Under the pieces are notes generated by a model. The model saw only the letters and a program-made list of their open reading frames with translations, made no database searches and was not told the DNA's origin. A stretch of 64,000 nucleotides of DNA from Caballeronia sordidicola (GTDB lineage Bacteria > Pseudomonadota > Gammaproteobacteria > Burkholderiales > Burkholderiaceae): the NCBI RefSeq assembly GCF_000729995.1, contig NZ_JNFG01000012.1:113356-177355 (forward strand), in the 5' to 3' direction. The position numbers and the translations under genes were made by a program. This document shows, in pieces, positions 28,074-36,083 of this stretch (its first letter is position 1; each line of letters begins with the position of its first letter).

Positions 28074-28547
28074 ATGATGCGCCAGTTATTTCGGTTGGGA
28101 ATAGTGCTTGCCGCACTGGGTTTTGCGGCGCCCGCGCTTGCACAAATGTACGATGGCTCCGTGGGACCGGGCGTCGACTCTGGAGCCAATTGCCGGGCCG
28201 TAGCGGGCCAGGCGGATATTGACGGTTCGACGCAGCAGGTCGTGGGACGGGCATGTCTGCAAAGCGATGGAACGTGGCAGATGGTCGATAGCCCCGACGG
28301 CAGCATGCTTGTGTACCCGGTCGCGTACTATCCGTATCCCGACCCGTGGTATTGGGGGCCGCCGCTGTTCATTGGCGCGGGCGTGAGCTTTATTTTTGTC
28401 GATCGTTTCCATCACCATTCCCACTTCGACCATTTTCATCAAATGGGTCATATGCACGTTGGCGCGCCAATGGGTTCCGGCTTTCATGGCGGACCATTGC
28501 AATTTGGCGGCGGCATGCACGCGTTCTGGGGAGGCCACCGGCGCTAG
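28074..28547 (+). CDS. Secreted protein with His/Gly-rich C-terminus
   Basis: A 157-residue protein with a signal peptide (cut after ALAQ, about residue 24). It has a conserved-looking Cys pair (NCRAVAGQ...GRACLQSDG), a QMVDSP segment, a Pro/Tyr/Trp-rich stretch (YYPYPDPWYWGPP), and a tail with about a dozen His (FHHHSHFDHFHQMGHMH) followed by Gly-rich sequence. A metal-binding envelope protein is suggested. AGGAG lies just upstream of the ATG pair at 28074/28077. The family is not recognised with certainty. Confidence 0.7.
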   Translation: MMRQLFRLGIVLAALGFAAPALAQMYDGSVGPGVDSGANCRAVAGQADIDGSTQQVVGRACLQSDGTWQMVDSPDGSMLVYPVAYYPYPDPWYWGPPLFIGAGVSFIFVDRFHHHSHFDHFHQMGHMHVGAPMGSGFHGGPLQFGGGMHAFWGGHRR

Positions 28548-28693
28548 GCACCCGCTCGAGTTTGACTTGAGAAATACGGGTATTGAAATTTTTAAATAAT
28601 TCGTCCGGCAAATCCCTTAGCCGGCTAACAAAGGGCTTCCGCGCGATCCATTTCCTTGCAACAAGGTATAAAGCCGCGTGGAAACCCTCTCGC

Positions 28694-29248
28694 TCACTGC
28701 AGGGCTACCTTAGGCAATTTCGATTCATCCAGCACGGCGACTCCGCAGAACCAGTCGCCTCCATGCGCGTCGTATTTCCAATGCATATTGGATTTCATCA
28801 GCGACCTGCAGTTGTCGAGCGAAATCATGCCGGGCTCGGCAACGGTGCATTGACCTATGGCAATTGTGGGTTCCGGCAACACCCGCTCGGAGGCTGTGCG
28901 AACTGGCGAGGGCTTCGAGATGGATTGCAGGTCATCGACCAGTTGCTGAAGTTCTCCGATACGGCCGGAATACCAGGTCGTGAGGCACGCTTCATCCGTG
29001 CAATGCGCTTCTCGCCAACTCCATTTGGTATCGCTGTCCGCACGGAATGAGCGCTTATCCGCAACTGCGCGGCGCGCTTTCCAATAGAGCTTTCCGAGCT
29101 CATCGTCGAGCTTCGATAAATCCGGGTTGTGACAGATCAGCTTTTCAGTTGCTGAGCGACCAAGGTTGCAATCGAAGCTGGTGGCGCGCGCCGCGAGCGG
29201 ACTGCCTAATAAAATCACGGAGATCAGGGTGGTCTTGAAGAGTGTCAT
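28694..29248 (-). CDS. LprI/DUF1311-type secreted protein
   Basis: A 184-residue protein with a signal peptide (cut after ARAT) and the DUF1311/LprI pattern: SFDCNLGRSATEKLICHNPDLSKLDDELGKLYWKA, four Cys in conserved spacing, then CTDEACLTTWYSGRI. LprI-like proteins include lysozyme inhibitors, but most have no proven role. The start at 29248 (MTLFKTTLISVILL) gives a proper signal peptide; the frame runs further upstream. The region beyond its C-terminal part (CTVAEPGM...) is variable. Confidence 0.75.
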   Translation of the reverse strand: MTLFKTTLISVILLGSPLAARATSFDCNLGRSATEKLICHNPDLSKLDDELGKLYWKARRAVADKRSFRADSDTKWSWREAHCTDEACLTTWYSGRIGELQQLVDDLQSISKPSPVRTASERVLPEPTIAIGQCTVAEPGMISLDNCRSLMKSNMHWKYDAHGGDWFCGVAVLDESKLPKVALQ

Positions 29249-29936
29249 CGTTATCGCTGGAAGAATGGGCTTTTCACCCATACTCGGCTGGATTCGATGC
29301 TTGGAATGCAAAGAAAAGGACTGGGGTTCGGTCTGTACTTACCAAATATTTCCAATTGACCCAACTGTTGTCCAAGGCACACGTAAATGGCCGGCTAGCG
29401 TGTTTTTTTAACAAGCGGTGTGAGGTACGCTAGGGACAGGATCAGGGCTGGTTAAGAGCTTTACTTAAGGCTTACGATACCTTCTGGCCGCTAGCTACGC
29501 GGCTGCTAGTCAGAAATGTGCGGTCACCGCATTAAATGTGCAGTAAGTCAGGGTAAGGGGTCGGCAAAATATTGCGGTCATTCTCTGATGATCACAGGCC
29601 GTTAAGCGCGATCATTCGATGTCGGAAGACAAGTTGGCGAGTTGTCACCTATCTGCCACGGGCAGAAGCGCACACGACGCAACAGGCTGCCGTCAGCGTG
29701 GAGCGTGGAGCGAGTCGCGCTGGTTGTCGTTATCATCGAGGATACGGCGCTCAAGGCCAATGCCCCGGATTGAACCTGACGGCCTAAGCCGCTCACCGGG
29801 GTAAGCGAGACGCCGGGTGAAAGAAATCAAGGATCTGATCAGTGCATTGGTGGAGCACGTAAGTGTAGGCCGAAGCTGAAGGTGATGTGGCTTCTCCCCT
29901 CGCTAGTTCCAAAACATGGCTCATCGGAGTTGGCAT
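29249..29936. other. 688-bp gene-free stretch with a duplicated leader
   Basis: No coding frame is convincing. It contains the first copy of a diverged repeat (29552-29628; the second copy is at 34114-34190). It probably holds the promoters of the LprI-like gene (leftward) and the HD-GYP gene (rightward). Confidence 0.5.
29552..29628 (+). repeat. Repeated leader, copy 1
   Basis: It aligns without gaps to 34114-34190. By my count 53 of 77 bases agree, and 27 of the last 31. The core begins GCCGTTAAGCGCGATCATTC. It lies 308 bp before the HD-GYP start. Equal spacing between conserved blocks suggests a shared promoter or operator. Confidence 0.6.
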
Positions 29937-31187
29937 ATGTTGAAAACGGTCGCAACCTCTGTATTGCGTCCTGGCATGTTCTTGCACAGTCTGGATCGGC
30001 GCTGGCTTGATCACCCATTCTGGAAGAACTCTTTTTTGCTCACCGCTATCGATATCGAGAAGATCGTCGCAAGCGGAATTACATCCATTGTGATCGATAC
30101 GGATCGAGGTCTGTCGTCCTCTGAGGACGGCCTTGGCGAACCGGTCGACCCGTTCGATGCCGCCGGTTCGACCACCCAGACGGGGGACGGCCAGCCACTT
30201 GGGACGGGGGGCACAGCGCGCACGCATTTGCCGCGAAGACCCGTGGGCGAGGAAATTGAGCACGCAAAGCGTCTCTTCGAATCGGCTTCCAATGAGATGA
30301 AGATGGTATTTCAGCAAGCCCGCATGGGGAGAGCCGTGTCCGGCGCCAGCATGATGCCGTTGGTGCAGAGCATTGCTGCGTCCGTTATGCGCAACCCGTA
30401 CGCATTGACCAGCGTGGCGCGCCTGAAGCACCACGACGGCTACACGTATATGCATTCCGTTGCCGTATGTGCGCTGATGACGGCGCTGGCGCGCGAACTC
30501 GAACTTGACGCGGCGGATGTGCTGGAGGCCGGCGTGGCCGGTTTGCTGCATGACCTCGGCAAGGCGCTCATGCCGCTCGCCGTGCTGAACAAGCCCGGGA
30601 AGCTGAGTGTGGAAGAGTTCGAGGTCGCGAAGAAACATTCCTACGACGGCTGGCAGATGCTGCAGTCAGCCGATGTCAGTGACGCGGTGCTGGAGGTCGC
30701 GCTGCACCACCACGAAAAGGTCAATGGCCGTGGGTATCCGCATGGGCTCAAGGACAAGGCTATACCCCTTCTGGCACGCATGGGAGCGGTTTGCGATGTG
30801 TACGACGCAGTCACGTCGGATCGGCCATACAAATCGTCCTGGCATCCGACTCAGGCGCTTCGCAGCATGGCGTCGTGGGAAGGGCAGTTCGACAAGACCA
30901 TTCTCGCCGCCTTCGTCAGCACGGTGGGCATCTATCCGGTGGGCTCGCTGGTCCGGCTGGAGTCCGGCTATCTTGCTGTCGTGCTCGATCAGGGCAACGG
31001 GTCGATCCTCACACCGACCGTCAAGACATTCTTCTCCTGCAAGTCGAATCAACCGGTCTTCCCTCAGATAGTAGATCTAAAGAAATCAAAGGGTGCCGAC
31101 CGGATAGTGGCTATTGAAGATCCCAAACAGTGGAACCTTCCACAGCTAAACGACCTTTGGTTGAATCAGGCTGGACCCTTTGTGTAG
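29937..31187 (+). CDS. HD-GYP c-di-GMP phosphodiesterase (DUF3391 + HD-GYP)
   Basis: A 416-residue protein. The N-terminal DUF3391 domain starts MLKTVATSVLRPGMFLHSLD, followed by a linker and an HD-GYP domain with both signatures: HDLGK (metal binding) and HHEKVNGRGYPHGL. Intact motifs predict hydrolysis of cyclic di-GMP to pGpG or GMP. The start at 29937 has CGGAG about 10 nt upstream and is the family-typical N-terminus; an ATG at 29916 is the alternative. It has no signal peptide, so it acts in the cytoplasm. It sits at the left edge of a region with orphan flagellar genes, so motility or surface switching is a natural guess. Confidence 0.92.
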   Translation: MLKTVATSVLRPGMFLHSLDRRWLDHPFWKNSFLLTAIDIEKIVASGITSIVIDTDRGLSSSEDGLGEPVDPFDAAGSTTQTGDGQPLGTGGTARTHLPRRPVGEEIEHAKRLFESASNEMKMVFQQARMGRAVSGASMMPLVQSIAASVMRNPYALTSVARLKHHDGYTYMHSVAVCALMTALARELELDAADVLEAGVAGLLHDLGKALMPLAVLNKPGKLSVEEFEVAKKHSYDGWQMLQSADVSDAVLEVALHHHEKVNGRGYPHGLKDKAIPLLARMGAVCDVYDAVTSDRPYKSSWHPTQALRSMASWEGQFDKTILAAFVSTVGIYPVGSLVRLESGYLAVVLDQGNGSILTPTVKTFFSCKSNQPVFPQIVDLKKSKGADRIVAIEDPKQWNLPQLNDLWLNQAGPFV

Positions 31188-31425
31188 GCCACGCAGGGTG
31201 CGCCATGGGTCTTTGCATTGCGTCGTCTCGCCAGATCCGGGCTGCCCCGGGTTAGCTTAAGCGGAGCATTCGGACGTCGCCATTCCGGCTTGACTGCGTA
31301 TCGCCGAAATTTCATTCTCGTCAGGCTCGGAACCACGCACGGCTGATTGCCCATGCGCGGCGCGAAAAGAGCGCCAGCGGACCTGTTGCGTTCGCGCTCC
31401 CGTCCAGGTAATGCCCGGTAAGCAG

Positions 31426-31539
31426 ATGGCATCTACAGCCCGTAATTGCCGAAATGCCCCTCTTCCAAGCGCTCTAATCTCTCTCTGCGTGCTTGGAGTC
31501 TTCTGCGTTGGCTCCTTCAAACGCACATCAGGTCCATGA
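31426..31539 (+). CDS. Possible 37-residue hydrophobic peptide
   Basis: ATG-started frame with one hydrophobic segment (ALISLCVLGVFCVGSF) between charged ends. The ribosome site is poor. It could be a leader peptide, a decayed signal sequence or chance. Nothing else is seen in the 31188-31613 gap. Confidence 0.2.
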   Translation: MASTARNCRNAPLPSALISLCVLGVFCVGSFKRTSGP

Positions 31540-31613
31540 CGCGAAGCTGCGTCAGGTGCCTCGGCGTTCCGGCCGGTCCATACCGCAGCAACGACTGTTG
31601 AGGGAGAAAAATC

Positions 31614-31760
31614 TTGCGGCGCTGCATTTTCATCGCGATGCTCTTTTGCATCCTCAATCTTCAAGCTTGCGCCAGTTCGGTAGAAACGTTTGCCCTTGGC
31701 GGAATCGTCGGCGCCGTGGCGGGCGTATCGGCCATTGTCTGTGCGGTTGGATGTAAATGA
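31614..31760 (+). CDS. 48-residue small lipoprotein (TTG start)
   Basis: A short frame beginning with TTG, 7 nt after AGGGAG. The product has an Arg-rich start, a hydrophobic core and a lipobox LQAC near residue 19 (MLFCILNLQACASS). The ~30-residue mature part is Gly/Ala/Val-rich with two further Cys near its end (IVCAVGCK). Its stop overlaps the ATG of the next gene (ATGA at 31757-31760), so the two are translationally coupled. No family is recognised; entericidin-like size. The coupling and ribosome site are the main evidence that it is real. Confidence 0.6.
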   Translation: MRRCIFIAMLFCILNLQACASSVETFALGGIVGAVAGVSAIVCAVGCK

Positions 31761-32191
31761 CTCGTGCCACGAAGCGCACAAGCGCTGGCGACGTTCTCCG
31801 CCGCAATGCCTCAATCGCGCGGCACAACGCCCAGCATGCGAGCCAGGTGCTGGGGAATGTCACTCGGTTCCACTCGCTACCGGAGCCCCTGCACTCGCTG
31901 GCGGATAACGGCGTCATACCGGGCATGCAGCAAACAATGACAACCGGGCTCTCGCATGGTTTGAGCGAAACAATGATCGAGCGGCTTCTTAAGCGCAACG
32001 ACGTTGTATTGCTGATGGAATGCGATCAAAAGGTATGTCGCGTCCCCTATCGCGGCAAGCAACGTAGGGGCGACATACTGCGCTTCCTGAGAATAGCGGG
32101 ACCCCAGGTGCGGGCGCTGGTCTATAGCCACCAGGCTGAAGCGGGACCTGTCTGGATCGACGTCATGTCGGGTGAAGTCTCCGCCCGGTAA
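31757..32191 (+). CDS. Unknown protein with C-terminal YRGK domain
   Basis: A 144-residue soluble protein. Its N-terminal half is basic and His/Ser-rich. The C-terminal ~65 residues contain VPYRGKQRRGDILRFLR and VRALVYSHQAE. This block recurs in the convergent gene at 32662-32862 (IRYRGKHTLRAVLGFL, VRALVFSHTSD), so the two are paralogues of a small domain I do not recognise. The spacing YRGK-x(5)-L-x-FL-x(6,7)-VRALV-x-SH is nearly constant. It overlaps the upstream lipoprotein gene by 4 bp and is probably followed in the same transcript by the gene at 32298. Confidence 0.6.
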   Translation: MTRATKRTSAGDVLRRNASIARHNAQHASQVLGNVTRFHSLPEPLHSLADNGVIPGMQQTMTTGLSHGLSETMIERLLKRNDVVLLMECDQKVCRVPYRGKQRRGDILRFLRIAGPQVRALVYSHQAEAGPVWIDVMSGEVSAR

Positions 32192-32297
32192 CAGAGCGCC
32201 AGCATCTGCCTGCTTTTCTCGCGTCTCGTGCCGTTTCGGGCCGATGCAAGGCAGTGTCGATTAGCGCCGCTTCAACTGCGGTAAGGACACGTTGTTA

Positions 32298-32525
32298 ATG
32301 ATTCTGTATTTCATGAACCAACGAGACGCCATCAGGTATCTCGTGGAAGTCCGGCGTGACGAGTTAGCCAAGCCAAGCTCGAAAGTCATTGTTAAAACGC
32401 ATTTGCATGATACCCCCGGTGTTGAAGGCGTCGAACGCGTTCTCCTCGACGTGAGAGCCTCACGTACTGCCTATTTTGTGGAATGCGGTTCGACGGTGGG
32501 AGATCGGATCGTGTTTATTACCTGA
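32298..32525 (+). CDS. Small unknown protein, 75 residues
   Basis: Short beta-rich-looking soluble protein (VLLDVRASRTAYFVECG, VGDRIVFIT) after a charged helix (MNQRDAIRYLVEVRRDELA). No recognised domain. AAGGA lies about 12 nt before the ATG at 32298; an inner ATG at 32313 is possible. It follows the YRGK-domain gene by 106 bp in the same direction. Confidence 0.45.
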   Translation: MILYFMNQRDAIRYLVEVRRDELAKPSSKVIVKTHLHDTPGVEGVERVLLDVRASRTAYFVECGSTVGDRIVFIT

Positions 32526-32533
32526 ATGCCGTG

Positions 32534-32550
32534 CCCCGCTGATCGCGGGG
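32534..32550. terminator. Short hairpin between convergent small genes
   Basis: CCCCGC and GCGGGG with a 5-nt loop, 9 bp after the stop at 32525. Weak but well placed. Confidence 0.35.
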
Positions 32551-32661
32551 AGGCCGTTGACAGGAAGCCATAGCAGGGAGCCGGCTTCTCGATACATTCG
32601 ATCATGCCGCTTCGAATCGCCACTCCTCAAAGCTTCTTAACTCCCCGGTTTGGATGTCGAC

Positions 32662-32862
32662 CTATAACATATCTCCGTCGGATGTGTGGCTGAAGACCAG
32701 CGCGCGAACCTCGCGCTGACTATCGAGAAATCCCAGCACCGCTCGCAGCGTGTGTTTACCGCGATACCGAATTGCACGGCTTGCTACACCTTGACCGCTA
32801 ACCAGCATGATGGGGTTGATGCGCACTTTGCAAGCAATCTCGCCGATCGTGGAAAAATTCAT
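32662..32862 (-). CDS. 66-residue YRGK-domain protein (paralogue of 31757 gene)
   Basis: A small soluble protein (MNFSTIGEIACKVRINPIML...) made almost entirely of the domain described at 31757-32191: IRYRGKHTLRAVLGFL then VRALVFSHTSDGD. The ATG at 32862 has GGAGG 5 nt upstream; a TTG at 32874 is the alternative. Function unknown. Convergent with its paralogue, as expected if one copy arose by inverted duplication or independent insertion. Upstream (about 33060-33100, reading leftward) a sequence resembles the repeated-leader core. Confidence 0.6.
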   Translation of the reverse strand: MNFSTIGEIACKVRINPIMLVSGQGVASRAIRYRGKHTLRAVLGFLDSQREVRALVFSHTSDGDML

Positions 32863-33313
32863 TTCATCCTCCAAGTACGTTCAATACTCAGTGATAACGT
32901 CAGCGGTGCGAACAACCTTAGGTTACGAAAGACCCGGTAAGAGAATTGACTAAAGGACGTTATTTGCTTAGGAACATAAGCCCTCAATAGCCGGATCGCC
33001 AGGTCGAATTTATTGCATTCAACATCTACAAAAAATTGCACCCTTCGCAAGCTATCGGCTAAGCGGAATGTAATGATCGCGTTACCGCATCTTTCATTGA
33101 CATGGCCGCATCGCTTAGTCCATAAGACCGCCGTCAAGCTAGCCAGTGTCAGCTTCTTACCCCGCCTTTCCAACACTACAGATTCATGCTTGCCAGGTCG
33201 ATATGACGTCTGGGCGAATGAATCCGTGCACTCGCAAATCAATCATACGCAGCACTGAGAATTTGCTCCATGTAGCCGATTCGGCATCACGGAACAACCA
33301 ACCGAGAGACACC

Positions 33314-34033
33314 ATGGCACTCGATTCCAGCATGTCAATTTCATCTTCGGATTTTCCCAACAGCACCGCCAAGCCATCGGCAAGTGTGCCTGGCAGCGCG
33401 CTTCCCGAGCGGCAATCGACGACATCTTCAGGAAGCGGTGACACCTTGATGGCGGCGCTCAAGCTCACGTTGCAACGCCTGGGGCTAGACCCAAGCGGGT
33501 TCACGCCAGCCAGTGACAGCTCTACGGACACCGATTCCTTTTCGGGAAACTCGGGCACTACTGCCGAGTCCCAAGCGCGCGGCGAGACGAACAAAAGTGC
33601 AGGCAAGCAATTTCTGGTAGCGCTGTATCAGGCGCTTGTCTTGCAACACGGCCTCAATGCGTCCGCCCAGCAAGAGAGCGATGCTACGGCAGCGGACCAG
33701 GTGACATCAGCCTATGTCGATCTCGGTTCGTCCATAGAAGAGCTTGCGAAGACTGTCCGGTCTACTTCCATAAGTCGCGATAGTCCGCCCGACACCTGGG
33801 ACTGGCAGCTCGACGACCCGCTGGGGTCCACGTCCGGCAGTGATGATAGTGCGAGCGACAGCACCACAATTTCTGAAGCTGTGGGCACGCTCGACAACGC
33901 ATTGCAATCCTATGTAGCACCTGACGGTAATGCGGGAGAGGTGTCGTTAGCGGATGTTCTTGATGGGTTGGGCGAAGAGACGAAGGGCATCAGATGGGAT
34001 CCGATCGGACTGCTAGTCGACGTAAAGATTTAG
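33314..34033 (+). CDS. Ser-rich, Cys-free protein of unknown function
   Basis: A 239-residue acidic protein with no signal peptide, no membrane segment and no Cys. Its N-terminal ~40 residues and middle are very rich in Ser/Thr/Asp/Gly (SSGSGDTLMAALKLTLQRLG; TDTDSFSGNSGTTAES). Two amphipathic helical patches (AALKLTLQRLG, GKQFLVALYQALVLQHG) separate the disordered parts. This composition is typical of proteins exported unfolded by flagellar/type III machinery, but that is inference; no family is recognised. GAGAGAC precedes the ATG at 33314; the longer frame from 33146 lacks a ribosome site. A strong hairpin follows. Confidence 0.6.
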   Translation: MALDSSMSISSSDFPNSTAKPSASVPGSALPERQSTTSSGSGDTLMAALKLTLQRLGLDPSGFTPASDSSTDTDSFSGNSGTTAESQARGETNKSAGKQFLVALYQALVLQHGLNASAQQESDATAADQVTSAYVDLGSSIEELAKTVRSTSISRDSPPDTWDWQLDDPLGSTSGSDDSASDSTTISEAVGTLDNALQSYVAPDGNAGEVSLADVLDGLGEETKGIRWDPIGLLVDVKI

Positions 34034-34038
34034 GCTTC

Positions 34039-34065
34039 GCGGTGCCGAATGATCATCGGCACCGC
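34039..34065 (+). terminator. Perfect 10-bp hairpin
   Basis: GCGGTGCCGA (34039-34048) and TCGGCACCGC (34056-34065), 7-nt loop, 5 bp after the stop at 34033. Confidence 0.65.
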
Positions 34066-34113
34066 AAGTCGGGCACTTGCATTAATTGCGGCGGAGACAG
34101 TGCGGTAAGTGCT

Positions 34114-34190
34114 GGTAAGGAGTCGAGAAAAGGCGCTGATCTTTCATTAATCAACGTTAGCCGTTACGCGTGATCATTCAATGTCGAAAG
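34114..34190 (+). repeat. Repeated leader, copy 2
   Basis: Diverged copy of 29552-29628, aligned without gaps. The conserved core (34160-34190) begins GCCGTTACGCGTGATCATTC and ends 82 bp before the ATG at 34273. Confidence 0.6.
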
Positions 34191-34272
34191 AGAGTTCTAG
34201 CGACCTGGCATGCATTCAAGTTTGCTTGAGGCTGCCTCGATCCCTTCATCCTTATTGAAAGCGAGCCTGATC

Positions 34273-34464
34273 ATGAATGTTAACAACTATAGCCCCGCAC
34301 AAAGTATTGCGCCGACACCCATGCGCCCGACCGGCGGCGGCTCAGGCAGCGCAGCCGGCAATAGCGCTAAAACCGATTCGCCATCGTTGCCGATCGAGCA
34401 AGCGACTCCCCCAACGCTGCCGTCGAACGGCTTGGTTGGCACACGCATCAATACCAGCGTCTGA
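34273..34464 (+). CDS. 63-residue Ser/Pro/Gly-rich protein
   Basis: A Cys-free, low-complexity protein (MNVNNYSPAQSIAPTP, GGGSGSAAGNS, then a Pro/Ser/Thr-rich half). There is no signal peptide or recognised domain. It is first gene after repeated-leader copy 2 and just upstream of a small lipoprotein and the FlgH-like gene, so it may be co-transcribed with them. The composition resembles disordered N-termini of flagellar/type III substrates, but this is weak evidence. Confidence 0.45.
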   Translation: MNVNNYSPAQSIAPTPMRPTGGGSGSAAGNSAKTDSPSLPIEQATPPTLPSNGLVGTRINTSV

Positions 34465-34483
34465 AAGGGTAGTGGTCTCATTT

Positions 34484-34681
34484 ATGTTCAATTTGCAGTC
34501 TTACAAGCGCTGCGTGCGGCTGGCGGCATGCCTGATGGCAGTTGTGGTCATATTGCCGATGGAAGGTTGCGCGGTGGCTGCACTGCCGTGCCGCCTGGTG
34601 TCGGCCACGCTCAAGATCGTGCCGGCCGTGGGGCATGCGGCCGCGGCGCCGTTCGATACATGCGCCGATGCAATCGATTGA
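34484..34681 (+). CDS. Small lipoprotein, DUF6726-like
   Basis: A 65-residue lipoprotein: signal with hydrophobic AACLMAVVVILP, lipobox MEGC at about residue 29, and a mature part reading CAVAALPCRLVSATLKIVPA then GHAAAAPFDTCADAID. This pattern is that of a small Burkholderia-type lipoprotein family I know as DUF6726 (assignment from memory). Function unknown. It lies 19 bp after the preceding stop and 140 bp before the FlgH-like gene. Confidence 0.6.
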   Translation: MFNLQSYKRCVRLAACLMAVVVILPMEGCAVAALPCRLVSATLKIVPAVGHAAAAPFDTCADAID

Positions 34682-34821
34682 CAATGACCGGCTCGCCGCT
34701 AGACATGACGAGCGGCGAGCACGACTTATGGCTTGGCGGCAAGTTGGCAATCCAGACGACGGCCATTATTTCATCGTGCCGCGCGTGGCCAAGTCCCTTA
34801 TTCCGGCTAACCATTAAAAAC

Positions 34822-35493
34822 ATGAACTCGTTAAAGTTTGCGATTCTGGCTAGCAGTATGGTTTCGTTAGCTGGATGCTCCGGCGGCTCGAATTCTATCG
34901 TCGATATGCCGACGTTCGCGCCGGTCGTGGTCTCAAGTCCGTTGAATATTGAAACGGGCGGCGCGATCTTCCAGGGTGGCAACACGCTGGCCTTGTACGA
35001 AACGCCACGCGCGCAGCACGTGGGCGACGTATTGACGATTCGTCTCTCGGAGTCCTATTCGGCTAATAACAGCGGCGATGCGTCAGCTAACCGGGCGAGC
35101 GAGATCAGCGCTGAAGCTGCAGACAAGTCTAGCGGCGCAGCGGCGCGACTGGCGAAGCTGTTCAACGTCGGGTCCGCCAGCACGACGTTCAAAGGGCAGG
35201 GGGCCGTGACGAACACGACCGGGATGACGGGGACGCTGGCGGTGTCGGTTATCGCCACGCTGCCGACCGGGAATCTTGTGGTCGCGGGGGACAAGATCAT
35301 TGCGATGAACCAGAACCGCGATCGCCTGCGGCTGTCGGGTATCGTGAATCCCAAGGACATCGAGGTTGGAAACTACGTATCGTCCAGCAAAGTTGCCAAC
35401 GCCCGTATTGAGCAGGCCGGTGTCGGGATGCTCGCCGATGCAACCACGGTGGGCTGGCTGCAGCGAATGTTTCTTAGCGTGCTGACGTTCTGA
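34822..35493 (+). CDS. flgH: Orphan FlgH-like L-ring lipoprotein
   Basis: A 223-residue protein matching flagellar L-ring protein FlgH. It has a lipoprotein signal (MVSLAGC, Cys near residue 19), AIFQGGNTLALYETPRA, the family core HVGDVLTIRLSES, SVIATLPTGNLVVAGDKIIAMNQN, LRLSGIVNPKDI, SSSKVANARIEQAG and the C-terminal TVGWLQRMFLSVLTF. In flagella FlgH forms the outer-membrane ring around the rod. No other ring, rod or hook gene is present, so this is a solitary paralogue. The start at 34822 gives the lipoprotein signal; its ribosome site is weak, and an ATG at 34684 is possible but would bury the signal. Confidence 0.85.
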   Translation: MNSLKFAILASSMVSLAGCSGGSNSIVDMPTFAPVVVSSPLNIETGGAIFQGGNTLALYETPRAQHVGDVLTIRLSESYSANNSGDASANRASEISAEAADKSSGAAARLAKLFNVGSASTTFKGQGAVTNTTGMTGTLAVSVIATLPTGNLVVAGDKIIAMNQNRDRLRLSGIVNPKDIEVGNYVSSSKVANARIEQAGVGMLADATTVGWLQRMFLSVLTF

Positions 35494-35702
35494 TCCCGCG
35501 AGGGTCGCGGTCGGGGTTGGCGCCGGGTCACTAGTGCCGGACACTCCGGCATCCCATCTGAGCACTTCAAGCCCGTGTCTTTCCCCTGAATATTTCGGCC
35601 GGAAATGCAAGACCACCGGCTATCTTTCCGCCGGTCCCGGCATATCCGAAAACAGCATCCGGTTCAGCACCCGCATGGCGGGCGCTCGCTTCGCGGAGTG
35701 CT

Positions 35703-36083
35703 TCACGGAGCGGATGGATGTTTCGTCAACGTGCTCAGATCTTCATCCAGGCTCGTGCGAATGGTCGTAATTGCCTGGTCCACGTTGGCCGGGCGGAGCA
35801 GGTTACGCGCCAGTGCTTCGTAGACGTATTGGCGGATCGCCGGGACCTGCGTCTTTAGCAGGACATCGTGGTAGACATCCCTCATCTCGCTTTCCCGGCC
35901 GTTCAGGTCATATAGCCTTTGCAAATGCTGGAGATCATTAACCACCGCAAGGGTCGCTCCGAATCCTTCGCGGCTAACTCGGCCGTCATCCAGATTGGAT
36001 GGCGAGGCGCTTTGAGCGAATGCGCTGCCGACACCGGTTGCGAGGACGCTTGCGAGGAGGAGAGTTTGGGTAAGTTGTTTCAT
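35703..36083 (-). CDS. Secreted protein of unknown function, 126 residues
   Basis: Signal peptide (MKQLTQTLLLASVLATGVGS, cut after AFAQ) and a helical mature part of about 100 residues (ATLAVVNDLQHLQRLYDLNG, AIRQYVYEALARNLL). No Cys in the mature chain. Family not recognised. Divergent from the gene at 36624, with a 540-bp gap between them in which I see nothing clear apart from AT-rich promoter-like sequence. Confidence 0.6.
   Translation of the reverse strand: MKQLTQTLLLASVLATGVGSAFAQSASPSNLDDGRVSREGFGATLAVVNDLQHLQRLYDLNGRESEMRDVYHDVLLKTQVPAIRQYVYEALARNLLRPANVDQAITTIRTSLDEDLSTLTKHPSAP

Noticed and set aside
31257..31814. 185-codon minus frame opposite the small lipoprotein and YRGK genes
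   Set aside because: No recognisable domain or signal; the plus-strand genes have ribosome sites and coupling. Not fully excluded, since 31188-31613 is otherwise empty.
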